A DNA stretch of 64,000 nt from an uncultured Pelagibacteraceae bacterium (GTDB lineage: Bacteria > Pseudomonadota > Alphaproteobacteria > Pelagibacterales > Pelagibacteraceae), in NCBI GenBank assembly GCA_902522115.1, contig CABYUV010000002.1:95645-159644 (forward strand), in the 5' to 3' direction. The translations under genes were made by a program, and so were the position numbers. The notes under the pieces are model-generated. The model saw only the letters and a list, made by a program, of their open reading frames with translations, had not been told where the DNA came from and did no database searches. This document shows positions 19,001-28,835 of this stretch, piece by piece (position 1 is the first letter of the stretch; every line of letters starts with the position of its first letter).

Positions 19001-21579
19001 TTTTTTTTTTTTTTTAATTTTTTATTTTTATCGTATTCTCTTCTTTTCTCAATTAGTATAAGGGCCTCTTCCATTGTAAGCTCTACTGGGTCTTTTTCCT
19101 CTGGTATTGTCGCATTTAGAGATTTATATTTAATGTATGGTCCGTACTGACCTTTCATGATTCGTACTGGCTTTTTATCTTCTGGATGTTCTCCTAAATC
19201 TTTTATGATCGAAGAGGACATTCTGCCAGGTTTTGCTTCAGCTATAAGCGTTATAGCTCTATTTAATCCTATAGAAAATATTTCATCAACATTTTCTATT
19301 CTAGCTGATTTATTTTCACATTTTAAATAAGGTCCAAATCTTCCTGTATTTAAGGTGATTTCTTTTTGATTCTCTGGATTAATTCCCAGTGATTTAGGAA
19401 GTGAGCACAAAAATTTAGCTTTTTCTAAATCTATACTTTCTAATCCAATACCTTTTGGAATTGATACATTTTTTAACAGTTCGTTTACTTCTGTTTTCTT
19501 TTTTTTTGTTTTTTTTCTCTTTTTTGGTTTTTCCTCTTCAATATTTTCTTCAAGAACTTTCTCATACTGAAGATATGGACCAAACCTACCATTCTTAAGG
19601 AAAATATCATTTCCATTTTCATGTTTACCAAGAAATTTAGGCTCTGATAATTGTGACTGAGCAGCTGCTTTAGCTTTCGATAATGGTCTCGTAAATTTAC
19701 ATTCTGGATAATTTGAACATCCAATAAAAGCACCTCCTCTAAAACTATTTTTTAAACTTAGTGAACCAGTGTTACATAACTGACATTTTCTAACTATCTT
19801 TCCCTCTTTATCAGTGTCAAATATTAATGCTCCCAAACTTTCATTTAAAAGATCCAAAACTTCTCTGGTTCTTTTTTCTTTTACCTCAGAAACATTGTTA
19901 TTAAAGTCTTTCCAAAACATCTCTAAAACTTTTAGCCAACTTTCTTTACCTGAGGTAATTTCATCCAATTGATCTTCTAGACCAGCTGTAAAATTATAAT
20001 CTACATACTTTGAAAATAGTTTTTCCAAAAATGCAGAAATTAATTTACCTCTGTCAGTTGGAAAAAATCTTTTATTAAGTATTTCTGCATAGCCCCTGTT
20101 TGCTATTGTTGAAATTATGCTTGCATAAGTTGATGGTCTTCCAATTCCTAATTCTTCTAATTTTTTGACCAAACTTGCTTCTGAGTAACGTGGGGGAGGT
20201 TGCGTAAAATGCTGTTCATCAATAAGAGCTTCTATATTAATTGGTCCTTTTGTCATTTCAGGCAAAATTTGTTCATCATCATCTTTACTCTGATTTGAGT
20301 AAATTTTTAAAAATCCATCAAATTTTAAAACTGATCCGCTTGATTTACATATAGTTTTTCCATCTTCAGATTCAATCGTTATTGTATTTCTATCAAATTT
20401 TGCTGTTTCCATTTGAGATGATAGAGCTCTGGACCAAATTAAAGAATATAATTTTTGCTGGTCAGAACTTAAATACTTTTTAACAGAGTCTGGATTTCTA
20501 TTAATATCAGTTGGTCTAATTGCTTCATGAGCCTCCTGAGCATTTTTTGCTTTTTTTCCTGAGTAATTATTTGGTTTTTCTGGTAAGTAATCGTTTCCAT
20601 ATTCTTTTTTAATAAAATTTCTAAAATCATATATAGCATCGGCTGATAAATTAGTTCCATCTGTTCTCATATAAGTAATTAACCCAACTGTATCCCCTTC
20701 AATTTCTATTCCTTGATAAAGTTTTTGTGCTATTTGCATTGTTCTTGATGCACCAAACCCCAATCTACTAGAAGCAACTTGCTGAAGTGTTGAAGTAGTA
20801 AATGGTCCTGAGGGATTTCTGCTAACAACTTTTGAGGAGATATCAATTATATTAAATTTTTTGGTCTTAATATTGGAAATTGCTTTTTCAATTTCCTCTT
20901 TATTTTTAAATGAAAATTTTTCAATTTTTTCTCCATCAAGTTGAGAAATACTTGCAGTAATCTTGCTTTTGTCCTTATCCTGAAAATTAATACTTAAAGT
21001 CCAAAATTCCTCAGGCTTGAATAATTCAATTTCATGTTCTCTTTCGGTAATTAATTTCAATGCAACCGATTGAACTCTACCAGCAGATTTTGAGCCAGGT
21101 AATTTAGTCCACAGTATTGGTGATATATTAAATCCCACCAAATAATCTAATGCTCTTCTAGCCATGTATGCATCGACTAATAAGGGCTCTATCTGTCTTG
21201 GATTTTCAATACCATGTGTCACTGCTTTTTTTGTTATTTCATTAAATACCACACGTTCAATTTCTTTGTTTTTTAAAAGTTTTTTTTCACCTAAATATTC
21301 TTTCATATGCCATGCTATTGCTTCACCCTCACGATCTGGGTCAGTAGCAAGAATTATTTTTGATGAATCTTTCGCAGCATCGGTAATTTCTTTTAAATAT
21401 TTTTTTGAAAAGCTATCAACTTCCCATTCCATCTTAAAATTTTGATCAGGATCAACAGATCCATTTTTTGAGGGAAGATCTCTAATATGACCATAGCTAG
21501 CTAAAACGGTATAGTTATCACCTAAATATTTGTTAATTGTTTTCGCTTTAGCTGGGCTTTCAACTATGACTAGATTCAT
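18997..21579 (-). CDS. topA: DNA topoisomerase I
   Basis: Relaxes negative supercoils (type IA). The Toprim domain shows VIVESPAKAKTINKYLG at residues 4-20 and ATDPDREGEAIAWH; the active-site tyrosine is in GLITYMRTDGTNLSADA. At the C terminus is one cysteine zinc ribbon (CQLCNTGSL...CSNYPEC), then three zinc-free Topo_C repeats, each with NGRFGPYLQ or GQYGPYIKY. 860 aa. It ends in a lysine run encoded within a 16-A tract immediately before the stop. Confidence 0.98.
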   Translation of the reverse strand: MNLVIVESPAKAKTINKYLGDNYTVLASYGHIRDLPSKNGSVDPDQNFKMEWEVDSFSKKYLKEITDAAKDSSKIILATDPDREGEAIAWHMKEYLGEKKLLKNKEIERVVFNEITKKAVTHGIENPRQIEPLLVDAYMARRALDYLVGFNISPILWTKLPGSKSAGRVQSVALKLITEREHEIELFKPEEFWTLSINFQDKDKSKITASISQLDGEKIEKFSFKNKEEIEKAISNIKTKKFNIIDISSKVVSRNPSGPFTTSTLQQVASSRLGFGASRTMQIAQKLYQGIEIEGDTVGLITYMRTDGTNLSADAIYDFRNFIKKEYGNDYLPEKPNNYSGKKAKNAQEAHEAIRPTDINRNPDSVKKYLSSDQQKLYSLIWSRALSSQMETAKFDRNTITIESEDGKTICKSSGSVLKFDGFLKIYSNQSKDDDEQILPEMTKGPINIEALIDEQHFTQPPPRYSEASLVKKLEELGIGRPSTYASIISTIANRGYAEILNKRFFPTDRGKLISAFLEKLFSKYVDYNFTAGLEDQLDEITSGKESWLKVLEMFWKDFNNNVSEVKEKRTREVLDLLNESLGALIFDTDKEGKIVRKCQLCNTGSLSLKNSFRGGAFIGCSNYPECKFTRPLSKAKAAAQSQLSEPKFLGKHENGNDIFLKNGRFGPYLQYEKVLEENIEEEKPKKRKKTKKKKTEVNELLKNVSIPKGIGLESIDLEKAKFLCSLPKSLGINPENQKEITLNTGRFGPYLKCENKSARIENVDEIFSIGLNRAITLIAEAKPGRMSSSIIKDLGEHPEDKKPVRIMKGQYGPYIKYKSLNATIPEEKDPVELTMEEALILIEKRREYDKNKKLKKKKK

Positions 21580-21616
21580 TAAATAACAAACTACTCAAAA
21601 GAGTTTGATAGTCAAA

Positions 21617-22195
21617 TTAATAAATTTTTGTCTTAGTTTCTTCTTTATTTTTCAAGCGTTTAATATTTTCTCTGTGGGTAAATAATATTAAAATAAACAT
21701 TATTAAGTAAAAAAATACATTTTCTAAACCCTCAAAAACTAAAATATAACTAGTTACAGAGAGTGATCCTATCAAGGAAGCTAAAGATGAATATTTAGAA
21801 ATAAAAAAAATAATAAACCAACAAATACCAAATACTACACCAAAAATAATATTTAAAGAAAAAAGTATTCCAACATATGTAGCTACACCTTTTCCTCCTT
21901 TAAATTTTAACCATACTGGAAACACATGACCTATAAAAGCACATAAAGCTGATATATATACTGCATCAGGAAAATTAATTTTTACATATAAAACAGGTAT
22001 TACTGCTTTTAACACATCAAGCATTAGTGTTGAATAACCAATTAATTTGTTACCAGTTCTTAAAACATTTGTTGCACCAATATTGCCGGAACCGATTTCT
22101 CTAATATTTTTTTTTAAAAATACTTTGGTTAAAATTAATCCAAAAGGAATTGATCCCATTAGGTATGAGATTATACCTATTATAAAAAGTTCCAT
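21617..22195 (-). CDS. plsY: Glycerol-3-phosphate acyltransferase PlsY
   Basis: Inner-membrane enzyme transferring the acyl group from acyl phosphate (made by PlsX, encoded at 58.2 kb) to glycerol 3-phosphate, the first step of phospholipid synthesis. 192 aa with about five membrane segments. Motifs are GSIPFGLILTK, IGSGNIGATNVLRTG and FKGGKGVATYVG. It lies between the pyrC homologue and topA; dprA, which occupies this interval in many relatives, is absent. Confidence 0.96.
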   Translation of the reverse strand: MELFIIGIISYLMGSIPFGLILTKVFLKKNIREIGSGNIGATNVLRTGNKLIGYSTLMLDVLKAVIPVLYVKINFPDAVYISALCAFIGHVFPVWLKFKGGKGVATYVGILFSLNIIFGVVFGICWFIIFFISKYSSLASLIGSLSVTSYILVFEGLENVFFYLIMFILILFTHRENIKRLKNKEETKTKIY

Positions 22196-22197
22196 TT

Positions 22198-23484
22198 TTA
22201 TATTTTAAATAATTCTATACCATTTACAAATGTATTGGTTACTTTTCCTTGAAGTTTTTTATCTTCAATTGAAGTATTTTTAGATTTAGAGATTAAATTT
22301 TCTTTTTTTACAATCCACGGTTTATTGATATCTACTATACAAAAATCTGCATCATTACCAATAGACAGGTTTCCTTTATTTATATTTAATATTTTTGCTG
22401 GGTTAGAGGTTAAAGCTTGAATTATAGTTTCAAGTTTTACAGATCCATTATGAAATAATTCTAAACTTAAAGACAACAATGTTTCAATACCAGATGCACC
22501 TGTTGCAGCTTGTGCAAAAGTTAATCTTTTAGACTCTTCATCCTCAGGTTTATGGTCAGAAACAATTACATCAATAGTTTTATCTTTTAATCCTTGAACT
22601 AAAGCTTCTCGATCTTCTTCTCTTCTCAATGGAGGTGATAATTTTAAAAATGTTCTAAAATCACCAATATCATTTTCATTTAATGAGAGATTATTTATTG
22701 ATACTCCACAAGTAAATTTAACATTCTGTTTTCGTTCTTTAATTATATCTACAGATTTGCCTACTGATATTTGAGATATATGATATCGACATTTAGTTTT
22801 TTCTAAGAGAGCAAGATCTCTTTCTATTATAATTCTTTCAGCAATATCTGGTATGCTTGATAAGCCCAGTTTTGTTGCAATAATACCAGAATTAATCATT
22901 CCATTTTTAGCTAAATCGTAGTCTTCAGCATGTTGCATTATAAGGCATCCTAAATCTTTAGCTGAATTCATAATTCTAGACATAAGTCTAGTATTTTGAA
23001 TTGTTTTCACTCCATCAGTAAATGCAATAATTCCTTTTTTAGCTAGTAAGCCAAATTCAGTCATATTAGTGCCATCTGTGTTTTGAGTTAATGAAGCACA
23101 AGGAAAGATATTTATTTTAGACTTATCACGTCCTCTTCTTTTTAAAAAATCTACAATTGATACATTGTCTATAATTGGATCTGTATTAGGCATTGTTACA
23201 ACCGAGGTAACTCCACCAGATAATGCAGCATTACTCAAAGTTCTAAAATTTTCTTTATATTCATATCCTGGCTCACCTACAAAAACTCTCATATCTACTA
23301 TCCCAGGAAATATATATTTACCTTTTAAGTCGGTTGGTTTTTCTCTAGTTGGTAAATTATTTGTATTTACCTTTTTTCCTATAGCCTCTATCTTTCCGTC
23401 TTCTCCAATTATTAATCCACCATTTTCGTTTATAGAGTTATGAGGATCTATAATATTTGCATTTATAAAGTATTGTTTTTTCAT
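22198..23484 (-). CDS. Dihydroorotase homologue without the metal-binding HxH (PyrC')
   Basis: An amidohydrolase-fold protein of 428 aa, directly after pyrB. The start of the catalytic barrel reads PGIVDMRVFVGEPG where active dihydroorotases have DMHVHLREPG, so both zinc-binding histidines are replaced. Other barrel residues persist, such as SDHKPEDEESKR. Such PyrC' proteins are known in proteobacteria as structural partners of aspartate transcarbamoylase, without their own activity. An active dihydroorotase should therefore be encoded elsewhere, which is inference. Confidence 0.88.
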   Translation of the reverse strand: MKKQYFINANIIDPHNSINENGGLIIGEDGKIEAIGKKVNTNNLPTREKPTDLKGKYIFPGIVDMRVFVGEPGYEYKENFRTLSNAALSGGVTSVVTMPNTDPIIDNVSIVDFLKRRGRDKSKINIFPCASLTQNTDGTNMTEFGLLAKKGIIAFTDGVKTIQNTRLMSRIMNSAKDLGCLIMQHAEDYDLAKNGMINSGIIATKLGLSSIPDIAERIIIERDLALLEKTKCRYHISQISVGKSVDIIKERKQNVKFTCGVSINNLSLNENDIGDFRTFLKLSPPLRREEDREALVQGLKDKTIDVIVSDHKPEDEESKRLTFAQAATGASGIETLLSLSLELFHNGSVKLETIIQALTSNPAKILNINKGNLSIGNDADFCIVDINKPWIVKKENLISKSKNTSIEDKKLQGKVTNTFVNGIELFKI

Positions 23485-24426
23485 TTATTCACAAAATATT
23501 TTTAAACACGCCATTCTTACAGCAACACCTAATTCAACTTGTTCCTTAATTACACTTTTATTTATGTCGTCTGCTAATCTTGTATCAATTTCTATTCCTC
23601 TATTCATTGGACCAGGATGCATAATTAGAGCATCTGCTTTTGCATGATCAAGCTTGTCAGGTGTTAATCCATAATATTCGTAGTACTCTCTATTTGATGA
23701 AAGATATGAACTGGTCATCCTTTCATTTTGTAATCTTAGCATCATTACAATATCACAATCTTTAAGACCCTTGTTCATATCTGTAAAAGTGTTTACACCA
23801 AACTTTTCTATTTCTTTTGGCATAAGATTAGATGGAGCAACTATATTAACCTCAGCTCCTAACATTGTAAGAAGATAAATATTTGATCTAGCTACTCTAG
23901 AATGGAGTATATCACCACATATTGCTATTTTTAATCCTTGTATTTTCTTTTTTCGATTTCTAATTGTTAATGCATCTAATAATGCTTGAGTGGGGTGTTC
24001 ACGTCTACCATCACCAGCATTTAATACAACACAATTAACTTTTTGAGATAATAGATTACAAGCACCAGAATCTTGATGTCTAATTACAATTATATCGGGA
24101 TGCATTGCATTTAATGTCATTGCGGTATCAATTAAAGTTTCACCTTTTTTAATTGCAGAGTTACCCATATTCATTGACATAACATCTGCACCAAGTCTTT
24201 TTCCAGCAAGTTCAAATGAACTTTGCGTTCTAGTTGATGGCTCAAAGAATAAGTTTATTTGTGTTTTACCTCTTAACACATCGATTTTTTTATTTTTACT
24301 CTGGTTTAATTTTATGAAAGCTTCTGACTCATCCAAGATATAATTAATATCACTAACTGATAAATCTTGAATACCTAACAGATGTTTTTGTGAGATTTTA
24401 ATAGCGTTATTGGTTTTAGTTGCCAT
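23485..24426 (-). CDS. pyrB: Aspartate carbamoyltransferase catalytic subunit
   Basis: Forms carbamoyl-aspartate, the committed step of pyrimidine synthesis. The carbamoyl-phosphate motif [20 protein letters not shown] and the aspartate-loop [14 protein letters not shown] are intact, with [12 protein letters not shown] near the end. I choose the ATG at 24426 ([10 protein letters not shown], 313 aa); the ATG at 24465 would add 13 residues that lie against the ruvX end. Probably forms a complex with the adjacent PyrC' product. Confidence 0.96.
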   Translation of the reverse strand: MATKTNNAIKISQKHLLGIQDLSVSDINYILDESEAFIKLNQSKNKKIDVLRGKTQINLFFEPSTRTQSSFELAGKRLGADVMSMNMGNSAIKKGETLIDTAMTLNAMHPDIIVIRHQDSGACNLLSQKVNCVVLNAGDGRREHPTQALLDALTIRNRKKKIQGLKIAICGDILHSRVARSNIYLLTMLGAEVNIVAPSNLMPKEIEKFGVNTFTDMNKGLKDCDIVMMLRLQNERMTSSYLSSNREYYEYYGLTPDKLDHAKADALIMHPGPMNRGIEIDTRLADDINKSVIKEQVELGVAVRMACLKIFCE

Positions 24427-24468
24427 TAAAACTAACTCTATAGCTATAAAGCCCCTAAATGGCAAGGA

Positions 24469-24924
24469 TTAATTGTTTAAATAATCTATAGCTCCCTGAA
24501 GAATAAATGCAGCTGCGTTCTGATCTATGTTTTTTTCACGCTTAGAAACATTAACATCAAGCTGACTGGATAGATTAAATGCACCAACAGTTGAAAGTCT
24601 TTCATCCCATAGGAAAACATCTACTCCAACATTTTGGTCTATATTTTTAGACACATCACTTACTGATTGAGCAGAAGGACCTAACGTACCATCCATGTTA
24701 ATTGGATATCCAATCACAATTCCTTTAATATTGTTTTCCTCTATTATTTTTTTTAACTCGTTTATTAGATCATCATTATTGGTTTTATTGATCGTTTTAT
24801 AGGGCGTGGCTATTGACTGTTTTTCGTCACAAATTGATACACCAATTCTTTTTGAACCAAGATCTAAACCAATCAATCTAGAGGCTTCAGACTGTTTTTT
24901 TTTGAATTCTTCAATAGTGATCAT
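24469..24924 (-). CDS. ruvX: Holliday junction resolvase-like protein / 16S rRNA maturation factor
   Basis: YqgF/RuvX family, 151 aa, RNase H fold. The catalytic acidic motif LIGLDLGSKRIGVSICDE is at about residues 18-35, with IKGIVIGYPINMDGTLGPSA and DVFLWDERLSTVGA as later blocks. E. coli YqgF processes the 5' end of pre-16S rRNA; the junction-resolvase role is less certain. It is divergent from gatC with a 50-base gap and followed by pyrB. Confidence 0.93.
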   Translation of the reverse strand: MITIEEFKKKQSEASRLIGLDLGSKRIGVSICDEKQSIATPYKTINKTNNDDLINELKKIIEENNIKGIVIGYPINMDGTLGPSAQSVSDVSKNIDQNVGVDVFLWDERLSTVGAFNLSSQLDVNVSKREKNIDQNAAAFILQGAIDYLNN

Positions 24925-24974
24925 ATTGTATATTTTAAACTTAAGTGATAGTTTGCGACATATTTAAATATCAT

Positions 24975-25262
24975 ATGAGCATCGATCTTAAAACAATAAA
25001 GCACATATCTAAACTATCAAGAATTTCTGTAGATGAGAAAAAAGCAGAGAAACTTGCAGGAGATTTAAATTCAATTTTCGATTTTATTGAAAAACTTAAC
25101 GAATTAAAAACTGACAATGTTGAACCATTAACCTCTGTCGCTGAAACAACTCTTAAATTAAGATCTGATGAAGTAAAAAGTAAAAACTTAAGAGAACAAG
25201 TAATAAAAAATTCTCCTAAAGAAAATGAAGATTATTTTGTAGTACCAAAGGTAATTGAATAA
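24975..25262 (+). CDS. gatC: Asp-tRNA(Asn)/Glu-tRNA(Gln) amidotransferase subunit C
   Basis: The small stabilising subunit of GatCAB, which amidates mischarged Glu-tRNA(Gln) and Asp-tRNA(Asn). Family pattern: [19 protein letters not shown] and [20 protein letters not shown] start at MSIDLKT (95 aa) rather than ten codons upstream because GatC proteins begin here. It overlaps gatA by one base. Confidence 0.95.
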   Translation: MSIDLKTIKHISKLSRISVDEKKAEKLAGDLNSIFDFIEKLNELKTDNVEPLTSVAETTLKLRSDEVKSKNLREQVIKNSPKENEDYFVVPKVIE

Positions 25263-26719
25263 TGTCAGATATAACTAAACAATCATTATCTGAATTAGTA
25301 GAAAATATAAAAAACAAAAAAATTTCCTCAAGTGAAGTTACCAAAGCATTTATTGAGCGATCAGAAAAATCAAAAGAATTAAATGCATATATAACTGAAG
25401 ATTATTCAAATGCATTAAATAAAGCAAAACAGTTTGATGAAAAACCTAATCTTGATCTAAAATTGCCTGGTATTCCAATGGCAGTAAAGGATTTATTTTG
25501 TACAAAAGATATTAGAACTACGGCAGGTAGTAAGATTTTAAATAACTTTGTTCCAACTTACGAGTCAACAGTCACACAAAACATTTGGAATGAAGGAGCT
25601 ATCTTAATGGGTAAATTAAATTGTGATGAATTTGCAATGGGTTCATCTAATGAAACTAGTTTTTTTGGTAATGTACAAAACCCAATTGATAAAAATTTAG
25701 TTCCTGGAGGATCTTCTGGTGGATCATCCTCAGCAGTAGCAGCTCAATTAACACCAATAACTATAGGAACAGATACAGGCGGATCTATAAGACAGCCCGC
25801 TTCTTTTACAGGAACTGTTGGATTAAAACCAACTTATGGAAGTTGTTCAAGATATGGAATTGTAGCTTTTGCTTCATCTTTAGATCAAGCTGGACCTATG
25901 GCGCAAAATGTAAAGGACTGTGCTCTATTACAGGAAGTTATTAGTTCTTATGATGAAAAAGATTCTACATCTATTGATTTTAAAAGAAACGATTACAGCA
26001 AAGAATTAACAAAAGATATAAAAGGAAAAAAAATAGGAATACCCAAAGAATATAGAGTAGATGGTATGCCTAAAGAAATAGAGGACCTGTGGAAAAAAGG
26101 TATTGAATATGCAAAAGATTGTGGTGCCGAGATTATCGATATATCTCTACCTCATACTAATTATGCACTACCAACTTATTACATCGTAGCACCGGCAGAG
26201 GCTTCATCTAATTTGGCTAGATACGACGGTGTAAAATATGGTTTTAGAGCAGAAGGGGAAAATCTTATTGATATGTATGAAAAAACTAGATCTGAAGGAT
26301 TTGGTGCTGAAGTTCAAAGAAGAATAATGATTGGAACTTATGTTTTATCCTCAGGATATTATGATGCTTATTATCTTAAAGCGCAAAAAGTTAGAAAACT
26401 TATTAAAAATGATTTTGATGATGCTTATGAAAAAGTTGATGCAATTCTTACCCCATCCACTCCAAGTTCAGCTTTTAAAATTGGTGAAAAAACAAATGAT
26501 CCAGTTTCTATGTATTTAAATGATATTTTTACTGTTCCTGTAAATTTAGCAGGTTTGCCTGGAATTTCTATACCTGCAGGCCATGATGCTAAAGGGTATC
26601 CATTAGGATTACAGATAATTGGTAAAGCTTTTGATGAACAGAATATTTTAAACATTGCATATGCTATGGAAGAGAAAATTAATTTTAAAAACAATATTAC
26701 TGATTGGTGGATTAAGTGA
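25262..26719 (+). CDS. gatA: Asp-tRNA(Asn)/Glu-tRNA(Gln) amidotransferase subunit A
   Basis: The amidase subunit (485 aa) that releases ammonia from glutamine. The Ser-cisSer-Lys triad is visible: the lysine in [13 protein letters not shown], and the serines in [15 protein letters not shown] and [15 protein letters not shown]. An intact GatCAB implies that tRNA(Gln) and possibly tRNA(Asn) are charged by the indirect route. The stop overlaps the GTG start of gatB. Confidence 0.98.
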   Translation: MSDITKQSLSELVENIKNKKISSSEVTKAFIERSEKSKELNAYITEDYSNALNKAKQFDEKPNLDLKLPGIPMAVKDLFCTKDIRTTAGSKILNNFVPTYESTVTQNIWNEGAILMGKLNCDEFAMGSSNETSFFGNVQNPIDKNLVPGGSSGGSSSAVAAQLTPITIGTDTGGSIRQPASFTGTVGLKPTYGSCSRYGIVAFASSLDQAGPMAQNVKDCALLQEVISSYDEKDSTSIDFKRNDYSKELTKDIKGKKIGIPKEYRVDGMPKEIEDLWKKGIEYAKDCGAEIIDISLPHTNYALPTYYIVAPAEASSNLARYDGVKYGFRAEGENLIDMYEKTRSEGFGAEVQRRIMIGTYVLSSGYYDAYYLKAQKVRKLIKNDFDDAYEKVDAILTPSTPSSAFKIGEKTNDPVSMYLNDIFTVPVNLAGLPGISIPAGHDAKGYPLGLQIIGKAFDEQNILNIAYAMEEKINFKNNITDWWIK

Positions 26720-28179
26720 GTAAGAACAAATCTGAATATCTAATTAAAAGACATGATAATCAATATGAAGTTGTAATTGGTTTAGAGGTTCATGCACAAG
26801 TTTCATCGCAGTCAAAATTATTCTCAACGTCAGCAACCAAATTTGGTGCTGAACCAAATACTCAAGTAAGTTTAGTTGATGCAGCATTTCCAGGAATGTT
26901 ACCAGTAATAAACGAGTATTGCGTAAAACAAGCTATTAAAACAGGAATTGGTTTAAAAGCTAAAATCAATAAGAGATCTGTCTTTGATAGAAAAAATTAT
27001 TTTTATGCTGACTTACCTCAGGGGTATCAAATCTCACAATTCAAAGATCCAATTGTAGGTGAGGGAAAAGTAATACTTGATATGCCCGATGGTCAAAAAG
27101 AGGTAGGTATAGAAAGATTACACTTGGAGCAAGATGCAGGTAAAAGCATTCATGATCTAGATCATAAAAATACTTTTGTAGATTTAAATAGATCAGGTGT
27201 GGCCTTAATGGAAATTGTAAGCAAACCCGATCTAAGATCTCCAGATGAAGTAAATGCATATATTAAGAAATTAAGATCTATAATGAGATATTTAGGAACC
27301 TGTGATGGAAACATGCAAGAAGGGTCCTTGAGAGCCGATGTTAATGTATCTGTTAGAAAAAAAGGTTCAAAAGATTTTGGAACCCGATGTGAGATAAAAA
27401 ATGTTAATTCAATTAAGTTCATGCAAATGGCTATTGAATACGAAGCCAACAGACAAGTAGATTTAATTGAGGATGGTCAAACAATTGATCAAGAAACAAG
27501 ACTTTTTGATACAAAAAAAAACGAAACTAGATCAATGAGATCAAAAGAGGATGCTCATGATTATAGATATTTTCCAGATCCCGACTTATTACCATTAGAA
27601 GTTTCAGACGAATTTGTCAAAAATATAAAATCAGAAATTCCAGAGCTACCAGATGAAAAGAAAAAAAGATTTATAGAAAAATTCAAATTATCACCTTACG
27701 AAGCTAACATTTTAGTTTCGGATATTGAAACATCTAATTACTTTGAAAATGTAATTAAGAAATCTGATGTTAAACTTGCAACAAATTGGATAATTGGTGA
27801 ATTATTTGCAGCGTTAAATGAAAAAAATTTAGAAATAACTGAAAGCCCTATAAGCGCAGGCAATTTATCAAAGTTAATCAATTTAATTAAAGATGGAACA
27901 ATTTCTGGAAAAATTGCAAAAACAGTTTTCGAACAAATGATGGAAGGCGACAAAGATCCTAAAAAAATTGTTGAAGAAAAAGGTTTAAAACAAGAGAGTG
28001 ATCCAAAAGCACTTGAGGCGCTGATAGATAAGGTTATTGATGATAACAGAGATAAAGCTACTGAATATAAATCAGGTAAAGTTAAATTATTTGGTTTTTT
28101 TGTTGGCCAAGTAATGAAAGTTTCTGGTGGAAAAGCAAATCCTCAATTAGTTAATGAGATTTTAAAGAAAAAACTTTAG
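26716..28179 (+). CDS. gatB: Asp-tRNA(Asn)/Glu-tRNA(Gln) amidotransferase subunit B
   Basis: GatB (487 aa) activates the mischarged tRNA with ATP and transfers ammonia. Motifs: [36 protein letters not shown], and [15 protein letters not shown]. The C-terminal YqeY-like tail domain (from about residue 335, [17 protein letters not shown]) is complete. It starts with GTG overlapping gatA by four bases. Confidence 0.98.
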   Translation: MSKNKSEYLIKRHDNQYEVVIGLEVHAQVSSQSKLFSTSATKFGAEPNTQVSLVDAAFPGMLPVINEYCVKQAIKTGIGLKAKINKRSVFDRKNYFYADLPQGYQISQFKDPIVGEGKVILDMPDGQKEVGIERLHLEQDAGKSIHDLDHKNTFVDLNRSGVALMEIVSKPDLRSPDEVNAYIKKLRSIMRYLGTCDGNMQEGSLRADVNVSVRKKGSKDFGTRCEIKNVNSIKFMQMAIEYEANRQVDLIEDGQTIDQETRLFDTKKNETRSMRSKEDAHDYRYFPDPDLLPLEVSDEFVKNIKSEIPELPDEKKKRFIEKFKLSPYEANILVSDIETSNYFENVIKKSDVKLATNWIIGELFAALNEKNLEITESPISAGNLSKLINLIKDGTISGKIAKTVFEQMMEGDKDPKKIVEEKGLKQESDPKALEALIDKVIDDNRDKATEYKSGKVKLFGFFVGQVMKVSGGKANPQLVNEILKKKL

Positions 28180-28184
28180 AATTT

Positions 28185-28835
28185 ATGGGTTCAGACCTAA
28201 ACATAACTAAAGAACTCCAAGAGTATATTTTAAGTCATGGATTTGATTTACATCCAGTCCAAAAAGAAATAATTGATTACAATACATCTCTTGGTGATAT
28301 CAAAAGAATGCAAATCTCAATTTCACAAAGTCAATTTCTGCATTTAATTATAAAAATTTCAAATATCAAAAAAGTTTTAGAGATAGGTACATTTACAGGA
28401 TTAAGTACTTTATCTATGGCTTTGGCATTATCAGATGATGGCAAAATAATTACTTTAGATAAAAATGAAGAAACCAATAAAGTTGCAATAGATTTTTTTA
28501 AAAAAGCTAATCAAGACCATAAAATAAAAACATTAATTAAACCTGCTTTAGAAAGTTTAGACGAAATTAAAAATGAAAAGTTTGATTTAGTTTTTATCGA
28601 TGCTGATAAAATGAATTATATTGAATACTATGAACGTTCTTTACAATTATTGAACCAAAATGGTCTAATAATCATTGATAATGTTTTATGGTATGGAGAA
28701 GTTGTTAATGAAAACAATAATGATAAATTTACCAAAAATATTAAAGAGTTTAATGATCATATCTCAGAGGACACAAGGGTTGAAAAATTAATAATTCCTC
28801 TTGGAGACGGAATGACTGTTTGTAGAAAATTATAA
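28185..28835 (+). CDS. SAM-dependent O-methyltransferase, family 3 (caffeoyl-CoA type)
   Basis: 216 aa. The SAM-binding glycine loop is VLEIGTFTGLSTLSMALAL, and the metal-binding region has FDLVFIDADKMNYIEYYE and LIIIDNVLWYGEV, typical of divalent-cation-dependent O-methyltransferases. Bacterial members methylate small catechols or hydroxylated tRNA bases (TrmR-like proteins methylate 5-hydroxyuridine-34). The next gene is a TrhO-type tRNA U34 hydroxylase, overlapping by one base, so a tRNA-modification role is attractive but is inference. Confidence 0.85.
   Translation: MGSDLNITKELQEYILSHGFDLHPVQKEIIDYNTSLGDIKRMQISISQSQFLHLIIKISNIKKVLEIGTFTGLSTLSMALALSDDGKIITLDKNEETNKVAIDFFKKANQDHKIKTLIKPALESLDEIKNEKFDLVFIDADKMNYIEYYERSLQLLNQNGLIIIDNVLWYGEVVNENNNDKFTKNIKEFNDHISEDTRVEKLIIPLGDGMTVCRKL

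Noticed and set aside
19000..19015. The T15 run after topA as an intrinsic terminator for a plus-strand transcript
   Set aside because: No stem precedes it and no plus-strand gene ends there; it encodes the lysine tail of TopA on the minus strand.
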